Source: Chromobacterium vaccinii (GTDB lineage: Bacteria; Pseudomonadota; Gammaproteobacteria; Burkholderiales; Chromobacteriaceae). Taken from it: a DNA stretch of 64,000 bases. The position numbers and the translations under genes are program-made. This document shows, in pieces, positions 24,126 to 31,394 of the stretch. How positions within the stretch are numbered: the stretch's first letter is position 1; every line of letters starts with the position of its first letter. The stretch lies in NCBI RefSeq assembly GCF_000971335.1, contig NZ_JZJL01000005.1, forward strand, positions 1-64,000, given 5' to 3'. The notes under the pieces are model-generated. The model worked only from the letters and a program-made list of their open reading frames with translations, was not told where the DNA came from and ran no database searches.

Positions 24126-24220
24126 GATGCCGGGCGGCGGCAGGCTGGCGAGGCGGCAAGCAATAAAGGTTTTTGCCGATGCTTGATAGGGGTAAAAGCG
24201 GGGAATTTTTTGACCATTAA

Positions 24221-24238
24221 TTTCTGTTTTGACAGAAA
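24221..24238 (+). promoter_or_regulatory. Second copy of the GbsR operator, before the membrane-protein operon
   Basis: TTTCTGT-TTTG-ACAGAAA is a perfect 7-bp inverted repeat. With the following AATTTCAGAAAT it matches 23539-23565 almost base for base. It contains TTGACA (24229-24234), but no clear -10 follows at 17 bp. The ATG at 24263 has GGGAG upstream. Confidence 0.65.
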
Positions 24239-24262
24239 TTTCAGAAATAGTGGGAGATTTCC

Positions 24263-24514
24263 ATGAGCGGATTCGTCATCGTCACGATTCTGGCGCCGGC
24301 GCTGTGCAGCTTGCGGTGCCGGTTTTTGCTGGCCGATCCTTTACGGCAGGTCACGCTGGCCCTGTGCGAGAGCGGCGAGGGCGCGTCGTTCTGGCGCCGG
24401 ACTTTTCTGTTGCTGGTGTTGGCCGCGCCATTGTTGACGGTGTTGCTGCTGGCGCCTGAGCAGGCGTCGGCGTCTCTGTGGCTGGATATTCGCGAAATCT
24501 TGAAATGGCGCTGA
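24263..24514 (+). CDS. Small membrane protein, first gene of the GbsR-regulated operon
   Basis: The 83-residue product has a short hydrophobic N-terminus (MSGFVIVTILAPALCSL) and a second, strong membrane segment (about 47-65, FLLLVLAAPLLTVLLLA), so two membrane passes are likely. No family is recognised. The ATG follows GTGGGAGATTTCC. Its stop overlaps the next small gene, and the operator just upstream ties it to the GbsR regulator. Confidence 0.65.
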   Translation: MSGFVIVTILAPALCSLRCRFLLADPLRQVTLALCESGEGASFWRRTFLLLVLAAPLLTVLLLAPEQASASLWLDIREILKWR

Positions 24515-24624
24515 TAGGCGTGGTGGCGCAGCTATTGGTGCTGGCGCGGCTGGTGTGGCGCCAGGTGGCGCTCAGCCGGCCTGAAGAGGGAAAGCCTGCG
24601 CCGATCGCCGGAGTTCCGCAATGA
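24505..24624 (+). CDS. 39-residue membrane peptide within the same operon
   Basis: A short frame starts at an ATG overlapping the end of the previous gene and ends in ATGA overlapping the next. Its product has one hydrophobic helix (ALIGVVAQLLVLARLVW) followed by a Pro/Glu-rich tail. The overlaps on both sides are the same style of coupling seen for every other gene in this operon, which is the main reason to call it. No homology is recognised. Confidence 0.55.
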   Translation: MALIGVVAQLLVLARLVWRQVALSRPEEGKPAPIAGVPQ

Positions 24625-25454
24625 GAATACTGCTGTTGGGCGCCAGAGGATTCATAGGCCGGAAACTGGCGGCAAGACTGACCGGGGCTGGTCATCAGTT
24701 GCTGACGCCATCCCATGCCGAATTGGACCTGGCGCGCCCGGATCGGGTTTGGGCTGCCTGGCTCGACGGGACAGAGGCGGTCGCCAATCTGGCCGGGGCA
24801 TTTCGTCAAGGGCGGTCCGGCGGATTGGAGGCTGTTCACCATCACGGTCCGTTGCGTCTGGCCGGGTTGGCGAAAAAATACGGCGTCCGGCGTTGGGTGC
24901 AATTGTCGGCCTTGGGCGCCGCGCCGGATGCCGCCACGCTGTTCCTGGCCAGCAAGGGCAGGGGCGATGCGGCGCTGCTGGATGGCGGGCTGGATGCCGC
25001 TGTCGCGCGGCCTTCGCTGGTGTATGGCGCGGACGGCGCCAGCAGCCGCCTGCTCATGCGCTTGGCGCGGCTGCCGCGCTGGTTTTTGCCCGATGGCGGC
25101 CGGCAACCGATCCAACCGGTGGCGGCGGCTGACGTGGCCGAAGGCTTGCATCGGCTGATCGAAGGCAGGATGCGCGGCGCGGTGGATTTTGTCGGCGCGG
25201 AGGAGACGACGCTGGCCGATTATCTGCGACGGCTGCGCAGCTTGCAGGGCATGGGGCCGATAGCGCGGGTCCATGCCTTGCCCGTCTGGCTGGCGGATGG
25301 CCTGGCTTCTTGCAGCGGCCGCATGCCGGGCAGTCTGCTGGACCGAGATAGCCTGCGTATGCTGCGCCAAGGCTCGACCGCCGACGTGGCCGCCTTCGCC
25401 GCGCTGCTCGGCCGCTCGCCGTTGTCGTTCAGACAGTTCGGGGAGGCGATATGA
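24621..25454 (+). CDS. NAD(P)-binding oxidoreductase of the NDUFA9/epimerase type
   Basis: The 277 residues begin with the dinucleotide-binding motif MRILLLGARGFIGRKLAARL (GxxGFIG form). RWVQLSALGA (about 90-99) and ARPSLVYG (about 132-139) match the atypical SDR group that includes NDUFA9-like proteins; the usual YxxxK pair is not obvious (ASKGRG stands at its place). Such proteins often sit beside DoxX-like and DUF2269 genes as here. Overlaps on both ends by ATGA. The substrate is unknown. Confidence 0.78.
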   Translation: MRILLLGARGFIGRKLAARLTGAGHQLLTPSHAELDLARPDRVWAAWLDGTEAVANLAGAFRQGRSGGLEAVHHHGPLRLAGLAKKYGVRRWVQLSALGAAPDAATLFLASKGRGDAALLDGGLDAAVARPSLVYGADGASSRLLMRLARLPRWFLPDGGRQPIQPVAAADVAEGLHRLIEGRMRGAVDFVGAEETTLADYLRRLRSLQGMGPIARVHALPVWLADGLASCSGRMPGSLLDRDSLRMLRQGSTADVAAFAALLGRSPLSFRQFGEAI

Positions 25455-25819
25455 AAGTCACGCGACGGATGGTGGAGCTGTCGTTGGCCGCTTTGTGGCT
25501 GTGGAGCGGCGTGCAGCCGCCGCTGACGGCCTGGGATGCGTCGATCGCCATGCTGGCGCGGCTGGGACTGCCGCAGGCTGGGCTGGGGCCGCTGTTTCTT
25601 GCGTCCTGCGCGCTGGATGTGTCGTTCGCGGCATGGATAGCCTGGCGGCCCCGCGCCTGGGCATGGAGGCTGCAGGCCTTGGTCGTGCTGTTTTACAGCG
25701 CGGTGGTGGCTGTGGCTTTGCCGGAAAATTGGCTGCACCCTTTCGCGCCGCTGGTGAAAAATCTGCCCATCCTGGCGATGCTGCTGTGGCTGGGCGCAAA
25801 TCGGGAAGAAACGCAATGA
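25451..25819 (+). CDS. DoxX-like membrane protein
   Basis: The 122-residue protein has four predicted membrane segments (VELSLAALWLWSGVQPPLT, LFLASCALDVSFAAWIAW, LQALVVLFYSAVVAVAL, LVKNLPILAMLLWLGA) in the pattern of the DoxX-like family. Family members are found with oxidoreductases and are thought to take part in membrane redox reactions, but the role is not established. It overlaps the genes before and after by four bases. Confidence 0.75.
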   Translation: MKVTRRMVELSLAALWLWSGVQPPLTAWDASIAMLARLGLPQAGLGPLFLASCALDVSFAAWIAWRPRAWAWRLQALVVLFYSAVVAVALPENWLHPFAPLVKNLPILAMLLWLGANREETQ

Positions 25820-26289
25820 ATGCTTATCTGATCGTCAAGACCCTGCATATCCTGTCCGCCACGCTGATGGTGGGCGCCGGTTTCGGTTCGGCTTTCTACA
25901 TGTTCTTCGCCAATCGCGGCGACAAGGTGGCGGCGCAGGCCGAAGTGGCGAGGCTGGTGGTGCGGGCCGATTGGTGGTTCACCACGCCGGCGGTGGTTTT
26001 CCAGCCATTGTCAGGGCTATGGCTGTCGCATCAGGCCGGCTGGCCGCTGTCCATGTCCTGGCTGGCGTGGGCGATCGGCTTGTTTCTGTTCGCCGGCGCG
26101 TGCTGGCTGCCGGTGGTGTGGCTGCAGATCCGGATGGCGGGCATGGCCCGCGACGCGGCGGAGGCCGGCCAGGCGTTGCCGGCGCGCTACTGGCGTTTCG
26201 CCCGGATCTGGGAGTGTCTGGGCTATCCGGCCTTCTGCGCGATGCTGGTGGTGTATTTCCTGATGGTGTTGAAGCCGGACTGGTCGTGA
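25816..26289 (+). CDS. DUF2269 family integral membrane protein
   Basis: The 157 residues contain four membrane helices and start MNAYLIVKTLHILSATLMVG, with two histidines and conserved Gly residues in the first helix (LHILSATLMVGAGFGSAFYM) and WWFTTPAVVFQPLSGLWL in the second, as in DUF2269/CopD-like proteins. Conserved helix histidines suggest a haem or metal, which is inference. It is the last gene of the GbsR-regulated operon: no further gene overlaps, and the DNA beyond is of different composition. Confidence 0.78.
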   Translation: MNAYLIVKTLHILSATLMVGAGFGSAFYMFFANRGDKVAAQAEVARLVVRADWWFTTPAVVFQPLSGLWLSHQAGWPLSMSWLAWAIGLFLFAGACWLPVVWLQIRMAGMARDAAEAGQALPARYWRFARIWECLGYPAFCAMLVVYFLMVLKPDWS

Positions 26290-26499
26290 GTGCGGGGTGC
26301 GGCTGTTCCGCTGTCGACGTGTATGAGGCTGAAGGCAGAACCTTCAAGAAAAATCGATGAAGGTATGGATGACAGAAGTTAGGGCTATAGTTCAACGTCT
26401 CATCCGAGGGGCGCAAGGTTTGGGCCTGTTTGAAAGGTCATGTAGTCCGGTGTATTCAACCTCTGGCAGCCGCAGGTCCCAATTCGCGTAAGTGAAGCC

Positions 26500-27153
26500 G
26501 TGGTGCAATCTGAGAACGATTTTGACAAACAGCTATTTGAGCTACTTGCTTCGCGTGGGCAGGCAGCCGCTTGGCTGGTCGACTCGCCTCGAGCGGCCCT
26601 TGAGATAGAGTGCCGCCAGCTCATCTCTGATCTGACTTTTCAGTCCGACTTGGCCGACTATCTCTCCGCCACCCCTGTGATCAGTGAGTCCATCGAAACG
26701 GTTCTTGCGCAATTGGCCTTCTCAGCTGGCGTTCATTGTCGTCAAGCCGAAAAGGTACTTAAATCGTTGGCATATCGAGGCTGGCACCTGGCGCGCTGGC
26801 TTCCTACTTTCCTACTTGTGGATGGCCCGCTTGGTCGCCTGCTGAGGCAGAGTCCATCACCACTCGCGAAGAAGATGAAGTCCCATCACGCAAATTTTCC
26901 GCTTTTAGCTAGCGCGCGAGATGCTTTCAACAACGACCTGTTCCGCAAGGTGAGAAACGGCTTTGCGCACTGGTCATTTACTTGGAATGGTACGAGCAGT
27001 CCGGTTCAAATTGAGGTCTTTCATTTTGAATCTGGTTGCAAGGAGGCGGCGTTGTCTTTGCTGGAAGCCGAAGCACTTCACTACCTAGTCGTGTCTGTAA
27101 TCCGCACGATCGATGAGGAACTGCTACGTAAGGCAAGCACAAGTGGCGCATAA
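26500..27153 (+). CDS. Orphan protein with a HEPN-type RNxxxH motif
   Basis: The 217-residue product has no family I can name. Its helical C-terminal half contains RKVRNGFAHWSFTW (Arg152 to His157), matching RNxxxH, the catalytic motif of HEPN ribonucleases found in toxins and defence proteins. The preceding SARDAFNNDLF and following beta-strand segment fit how the motif sits in many HEPN proteins. The start is GTG at 26500 (a second GTG follows) without a clear ribosome site. GC content is lower than the neighbours and it stands alone between the DUF2269 and leu genes, suggesting transfer. No partner antitoxin gene is visible. The 210 bp upstream hold no other feature. Confidence 0.6.
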   Translation: MVQSENDFDKQLFELLASRGQAAAWLVDSPRAALEIECRQLISDLTFQSDLADYLSATPVISESIETVLAQLAFSAGVHCRQAEKVLKSLAYRGWHLARWLPTFLLVDGPLGRLLRQSPSPLAKKMKSHHANFPLLASARDAFNNDLFRKVRNGFAHWSFTWNGTSSPVQIEVFHFESGCKEAALSLLEAEALHYLVVSVIRTIDEELLRKASTSGA

Positions 27154-27209
27154 CTCCGATTACACAAAATTTGGATCGGTGCCTATGTATATGTTTTTCT
27201 GATCTTATT

Positions 27210-27227
27210 GGCGCCCTGACGGGCGCC
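27210..27227 (-). terminator. Hairpin after leuD
   Basis: Stem GGCGCCC / GGGCGCC (27210-27216 with 27221-27227) with loop TGAC lies five bases past the leuD stop. On the minus strand it is followed by AATAAGATC, so it has no clean U-tract; it may still end the leuCD transcript. Confidence 0.5.
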
Positions 27228-27231
27228 CCGC

Positions 27232-27870
27232 TTACGCCAAACGGTTTTTTGTCATCGAGGCGATGTCTTTCAGCCAGGGCCGCTGTCGCCAATGTCCGGC
27301 GGCGAAGGCATGGATCTGGTCTTGCATGGCCAAAGTCGCGCCTATCATGTCCAGGCCTTCGAGGAACATCCGGCGATGGCGCTCGGACAGCGAGAAGGAT
27401 GCCGTCAGGCTCTTGCTTCGCACGCTCATCGATGCGACATCGATCGCCAGCTGGCTGTTTTCCGGCCTGGAGACATCGGCCAGAATGGCTTCGACATCGG
27501 CCTCATCAAGCGCGGCCAGCATCAGGCCGTTGTTCATCGCGTTCGAATAGAAAATTTCGCCGAAGTTCGGCGCGATCACAGCCTGGATGCCGTACTGCCG
27601 CAAGCCCCAGACCGCGTGTTCGCGACTGGATCCGCAGCCGAAATTGGGGCCGGCGACCAGGATCCTGGCCGCCGCGTATTCCGGCCGGTTGAGAACGAAC
27701 TCGGGCCGGGGTTTCCCATCCGGGCCGAAGCGCATGTCGTATAACAGGCCGTCGGCCAGGCCCGCCTTGTCGATGCGTCGCAAGAATTGCTTGGGCATGA
27801 TTTGATCGGTATCCAGATTGGCAATCGGCAACGGCGCGGCCATGCCTTCGATGCGGCTTTGAATGGTCAT
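27232..27870 (-). CDS. leuD: 3-isopropylmalate dehydratase small subunit
   Basis: LeuD pairs with LeuC to isomerise 2- to 3-isopropylmalate in leucine synthesis. The 212 residues show the swivel-domain markers ANLDTDQIMPKQFLRRID, AARILVAGPNFGCGSSREHAVW (about 70-90) and VIAPNFGEIFYSNAMNNGLM. The ATG at 27870 overlaps the end of leuC by four bases, so the two subunits are translated together. No leuB follows, so this leuCD pair stands apart from the usual leuCDB order. Confidence 0.93.
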   Translation of the reverse strand: MTIQSRIEGMAAPLPIANLDTDQIMPKQFLRRIDKAGLADGLLYDMRFGPDGKPRPEFVLNRPEYAAARILVAGPNFGCGSSREHAVWGLRQYGIQAVIAPNFGEIFYSNAMNNGLMLAALDEADVEAILADVSRPENSQLAIDVASMSVRSKSLTASFSLSERHRRMFLEGLDMIGATLAMQDQIHAFAAGHWRQRPWLKDIASMTKNRLA

Positions 27871-29297
27871 GCTTGCGCTCCCAATTTGCGGACGTCGGTG
27901 ATGCGTCCGGTCACGGCGGCCGCCGCGGCCATCGCAGGGCTCATCAGGTGGGTGATCGCGTCCCGGCCTTGGCGGCCTTCGAAATTGCGATTGGTGGTGG
28001 ACGCGCAGCGCTCGCCCGGACTGAGGATGTCGTCGTTCATCGCCAGACACATGGAGCAGCCGGGCTGGCGCCATTCGAAGCCGGCTTCGATGAACAGCCG
28101 CGCCAGCCCTTCCTGTTCGGCCTGGCGGCGCACTTCGCCGGAGCCCGGCACGATCATGGCGCGCACCGAAGGGGCCACGCTTCGTCCACGCACTATCTCC
28201 GCGACGGCGCGCAAATCTTCGATGCGGGCGTTGGTGCAGGAGCCGATGAAGACGCGCTGGATGGGCAAGCCTTCCAGCCGGTCGCCTTCGGCCAGGCCAA
28301 CATAGCGCAGCGCCCGCTGCATGGTGAGCCGGCCAGCGCCCTCCGGCGCGGACGCAATAATGGGGACGCGGCCGGTGATCGGAATGGATTGATCGGGGCT
28401 GGTGCCCCATGTCACATAGGGTTCAACCTCGCTGGCCTGGAATTCAAGCTCAAGGTCGAAGCGAGCGCCGACATCGCTGCGCAGGGCGCTCCAGTCCGCC
28501 TTTGCGGCCTCCAGCATCGCGCCGGCCAGATCCGGGCAATGGCTCGCGACGTATTCAAGCGTCAGCGCATCCGGCGCGATCAGCGCGCCGCGCGCGCCGG
28601 CCTCGACAGCCATATTGCACAGCGTCATCCGCGCTTCGACCGTCAGCGATTCAATGGCCTCGCCGCAGAACTCGACCACATAGCCGCGAGCGCCGTGCGC
28701 GCCTATCCGGTTGATGATCAGCAGGATCAGGTCTTTCGCGGTGTTGCCGGGCGGCAAGCGCCCGGCAACATCGATGCGCATGGTTTGCGCGAGGCGATAC
28801 GCCAGGGTCTGGGTCGCCAGCACGTGTTCGACCTCGGAGGTGCCGATCCCGAAGCCCAAGGTTCCGAGAGCGCCATAGGTGGTGGTGTGGCTATCGCCGC
28901 AGAGGACGACCATGCCCGGGCGAATCATGCCCAGCTCCGGCGCGATCACATGTTCAATGCCTTGAAAGCGGTTGTTGGCATCGAATAGCGGGATGTCGTG
29001 GCGCTCGCAATTTTTTTTCAGATTCGAGGCCTGCAACGCAGAGTCCGGCTCTTCAATGACGCGAATCGCCACCGGGTGGGTGGGAATGATGTGGTCGACC
29101 ACCGCCACGTTCTGGCTGGGCCGCAAGACGCCGCGGCCGGCCTCGGCCAAACCAGCGAACGCTTGCGGGCTGGTGTATTCGTTCATGATGTGCAGATCGG
29201 CGTAGAGCAGCACGTTCTGACTATCCAGACGCGCTACCGTATGGGTCTCGACCAATTTCCGGTAGAGCGTTTGGGGTGCTTCTTGCAATGCGGCCAT
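27867..29297 (-). CDS. leuC: 3-isopropylmalate dehydratase large subunit
   Basis: The 476-residue LeuC carries the [4Fe-4S] cluster cysteines in FIGSCTNARIEDL (about 348-360) and PGCSMCLAMNDD (about 410-421), plus GDSHTTTYGALGTLGFGIG (about 132-150). The N-terminus is slightly long (MAALQEAPQTLYRKL). It is divergent from a LysR-family regulator, a layout typical of leuCD pairs outside the main leu operon, and of methylmalate or citraconate variants. Leucine synthesis is the simplest reading. Confidence 0.9.
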   Translation of the reverse strand: MAALQEAPQTLYRKLVETHTVARLDSQNVLLYADLHIMNEYTSPQAFAGLAEAGRGVLRPSQNVAVVDHIIPTHPVAIRVIEEPDSALQASNLKKNCERHDIPLFDANNRFQGIEHVIAPELGMIRPGMVVLCGDSHTTTYGALGTLGFGIGTSEVEHVLATQTLAYRLAQTMRIDVAGRLPPGNTAKDLILLIINRIGAHGARGYVVEFCGEAIESLTVEARMTLCNMAVEAGARGALIAPDALTLEYVASHCPDLAGAMLEAAKADWSALRSDVGARFDLELEFQASEVEPYVTWGTSPDQSIPITGRVPIIASAPEGAGRLTMQRALRYVGLAEGDRLEGLPIQRVFIGSCTNARIEDLRAVAEIVRGRSVAPSVRAMIVPGSGEVRRQAEQEGLARLFIEAGFEWRQPGCSMCLAMNDDILSPGERCASTTNRNFEGRQGRDAITHLMSPAMAAAAAVTGRITDVRKLGAQA

Positions 29298-29360
29298 GCT
29301 TGTCTCCCGGTGGGCCTGAAAGCGAGGAGGCTTCCTTGGAAGGCAAGTTAGTTGAGTGCA

Positions 29361-29388
29361 AATTTATGTACAATAATTGAAATATCAA
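29361..29388 (-). promoter_or_regulatory. Promoter of leuCD in the LysR-leuC intergenic region
   Basis: On the minus strand TTGATA (29388-29383), 16 bp, TAAATT (29366-29361). The interrupted inverted repeat TTGAAATATCAA (29377-29388) overlaps the -35 and could be part of the LysR site. The transcript would start about 55 bp before the leuC ATG. Confidence 0.5.
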
Positions 29389-29412
29389 ACTGTTTTTAAC
29401 TTGTACGCAAAT

Positions 29413-30333
29413 ATGAACTCCGTATCCGACGTCGCTTTTTTCTTGGAAGTAGTGAAGGCGGGCACCTTGTCCGGGGCGGCGCAAGAGCTTGGCGTGTCCA
29501 CCGCCGCTGTCAGCCGGCGCTTGGCCAATCTTGAGGCGAGGCTTGGCATCCGGCTGCTGAACCGCACGACGAGACGGATGGCCGTCACGTATGAAGGCGA
29601 GTTGTATCTGGCGGAGGGGAAAAAGATTCTGGGGGATCTGGAGGAGTTGGAGCAAAGGCTTGCCAGCGCCCAATCCGTCCCGAAGGGGCTGCTGCGCGTC
29701 AATGCGACTTTCGGTTTCGGCCGGCAATTCATCGCCCCGGCCATCGCGGATTTCGCCGAGCTTTATCCCGATGTCGAAGTCCAGTTATCCCTGTCCGACC
29801 GTCCGGCCAATCTGATCGAAGAAGGGTTCGATGTCTGCATCCGCTTCGGCGATCTGCCCGACGCTCGCGCCACGTCCAGGAAAATTGCCAGCAATCGCCG
29901 TCTGCTATGCGCATCTCCCGCTTATCTGGAGCGTTTCGGCACCCCGGCTTCTCCGATGGATCTGCAGCGCCATCGCTGCATCGTGATCCGGGAAAGCGAC
30001 GAGACCTATGGCGCCTGGCACCTTCATTCAGGGACAACGCAAACCAATGTGAAGGTTCGCGGGACGGTATCGACCAATGATGGAGAGGCTGCGGTCAGCT
30101 GGGCGTTGCGAGGGTTGGGGATATTGCTGCGTTCCGAATGGAATGTCGCGCCTTACCTGCGCTCGGGGCGATTGCGCGAGGTGCTTGGCGACTGGCGGTT
30201 TCCGGCAGCCGACATTCACGCGGTCTATCCGATGAAGAACAACCTGTCAGCGAAAGTGCGGGCCTTTGTCAGCCATCTGGATAAGCAGTTTGAGCAATAT
30301 CGACCAAAAGCGGGAGGAAAGAGCGGTTGGTAG
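29413..30333 (+). CDS. LysR-family transcriptional regulator
   Basis: The protein of 306 residues has a standard LysR N-terminal HTH (MNSVSDVAFFLEVVKAGTLS, then AAQELGVSTAAVSRRLANLEARLG, residues about 22-45) and a LysR substrate-binding domain (VPKGLLRVNATFGFGRQFIAPAIADF onward). I chose the ATG at 29413 as in most LysR proteins; an upstream frame adds 12 residues over the promoter. It is transcribed away from leuC and most likely regulates leuCD, perhaps sensing isopropylmalate. It has no Shine-Dalgarno of note. Confidence 0.88.
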   Translation: MNSVSDVAFFLEVVKAGTLSGAAQELGVSTAAVSRRLANLEARLGIRLLNRTTRRMAVTYEGELYLAEGKKILGDLEELEQRLASAQSVPKGLLRVNATFGFGRQFIAPAIADFAELYPDVEVQLSLSDRPANLIEEGFDVCIRFGDLPDARATSRKIASNRRLLCASPAYLERFGTPASPMDLQRHRCIVIRESDETYGAWHLHSGTTQTNVKVRGTVSTNDGEAAVSWALRGLGILLRSEWNVAPYLRSGRLREVLGDWRFPAADIHAVYPMKNNLSAKVRAFVSHLDKQFEQYRPKAGGKSGW

Positions 30334-30361
30334 TGTGCGTATGGCCGGAGAGGAAATGATA

Positions 30362-30393
30362 AAAGCCGCCAAACCCTTGGTTTTGGCGGCTTT
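30362..30393 (-). terminator. Bidirectional terminator between the LysR and prmB genes
   Basis: A 12-bp stem AAAGCCGCCAAA / TTTGGCGGCTTT with an 8-base loop lies nine bases past the prmB stop. It is followed by a T-rich run on the minus strand and preceded by the LysR stop 28 bp upstream, so it can serve both convergent genes. Confidence 0.85.
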
Positions 30394-30402
30394 GCGAATG
30401 GA

Positions 30403-31305
30403 TTAGATTCCGGCGTTGACGATGTCTTCACGCGTGAGCAGGAAGACGAATCCATCGCCGCTTTGGGTTTCCATCCACATGAAGGGCAGGGTAGGGAAGC
30501 ATTCTTCCAGCATGTCGCGATTGTGGCCGATCTCCACCAGCAGCACGCCGCGCTCGTTCAGGAACTCGGGCGCGCGGCGCAGGATTTCGCGGGTGGCGTC
30601 CAGGCCGTCCTCGCCGGAGCCGAGCGCGATTTCCGGCTCGTGCAGATATTCTTCCGGCAGCTCCTCCACCGATTCGGCGTCGACGTAGGGCGGATTGGAG
30701 ATGATCAGATCGTACTTTTCCTCGATCCCCTCGAACATGTCGGTGTGGATCAGGTTGACGCGGTCCTGCAGGCCATAGTGCTCGACGTTGACCGCCGCCA
30801 CTTCCAGCGCGTCCAGCGAGATGTCGACGGCATCGATCTCGGCGTCCGGGTAGTGGCTGGCCAGCTGGATGGCCAGGCAGCCGGAGCCGGTGCACAGGTC
30901 CAGCGCGCGGTGGACCAGTTCCGGGTGTTCGATCCACGGCTCCAGCGGCGCGCCCAGCAGTTCGTAAATGAAGGAGCGCGGCACCAGTACGCGCTCGTCG
31001 ACATAGAAGTTGAACTCGCCCTGCCAGGCTTCGTTGGTCAGGTAGGCGACCGGCACCTTGTCCTCGGCGCGGCGGCGGATCAGCTCCACCACGCGCTCCA
31101 CTTCCTCGGGCAGCAGCCGGGCGTCCAGATAGGGCTCCAGCGTATCGATCGGCAGTTGCAGCGACGACAGGATCAGGTAGGCCGCTTCGTCGTGCGCGTT
31201 GTGGGTGCCGTGGCCGTAGGTGAGCTCGGCCTCGTTGAAGCGCGATACGGCGAAGCGCAGCAGGTCGCGCGCGGTGGTGAAGTGGCTGGCGGCCAGTTGG
31301 TACAT
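30403..31305 (-). CDS. prmB: Ribosomal protein L3 glutamine methyltransferase
   Basis: PrmB methylates a glutamine of ribosomal protein L3. The 300 residues hold the HemK-family signatures: DERVLVPRSFIYELL (about 103-117), ALDLCTGSGCLAIQLA (about 133-148) for SAM binding, and the catalytic NPPY in LIISNPPYVDAESVEELP (about 199-216), the sequence that separates PrmB from PrmC (which has NPPYI/V with different flanks). I chose the ATG at 31305 after GAAAGGAAATCC rather than one 39 bases upstream. It lies downstream of the sugar-phosphate mutase gene with a hairpin between. Confidence 0.92.
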   Translation of the reverse strand: MYQLAASHFTTARDLLRFAVSRFNEAELTYGHGTHNAHDEAAYLILSSLQLPIDTLEPYLDARLLPEEVERVVELIRRRAEDKVPVAYLTNEAWQGEFNFYVDERVLVPRSFIYELLGAPLEPWIEHPELVHRALDLCTGSGCLAIQLASHYPDAEIDAVDISLDALEVAAVNVEHYGLQDRVNLIHTDMFEGIEEKYDLIISNPPYVDAESVEELPEEYLHEPEIALGSGEDGLDATREILRRAPEFLNERGVLLVEIGHNRDMLEECFPTLPFMWMETQSGDGFVFLLTREDIVNAGI

Positions 31306-31326
31306 GGATTTCCTTTCAATGCAACA

Positions 31327-31349
31327 GGGACATGGATGCACCATGTCCC
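31327..31349 (-). terminator. Intercistronic hairpin between the mutase gene and prmB
   Basis: A 9-bp perfect stem GGGACATGG / CCATGTCCC with loop ATGCA sits 46 bp past the mutase stop and 22 bp before the prmB start. No U-tract follows on the minus strand. It may be a weak terminator or a stabilising hairpin. Confidence 0.45.
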
Positions 31350-31394
31350 CTGACAGCTATTTCCAGACGACCGCCAGGAGCGATCGCGGCAGGC

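Noticed and set aside
26290-26499. Possible tRNA or attachment-site remnant before the HEPN-like gene
   Set aside because: A short stretch (about 26456-26485) recalled a tRNA 3' half, but no acceptor stem, anticodon arm or flanking direct repeat could be found.
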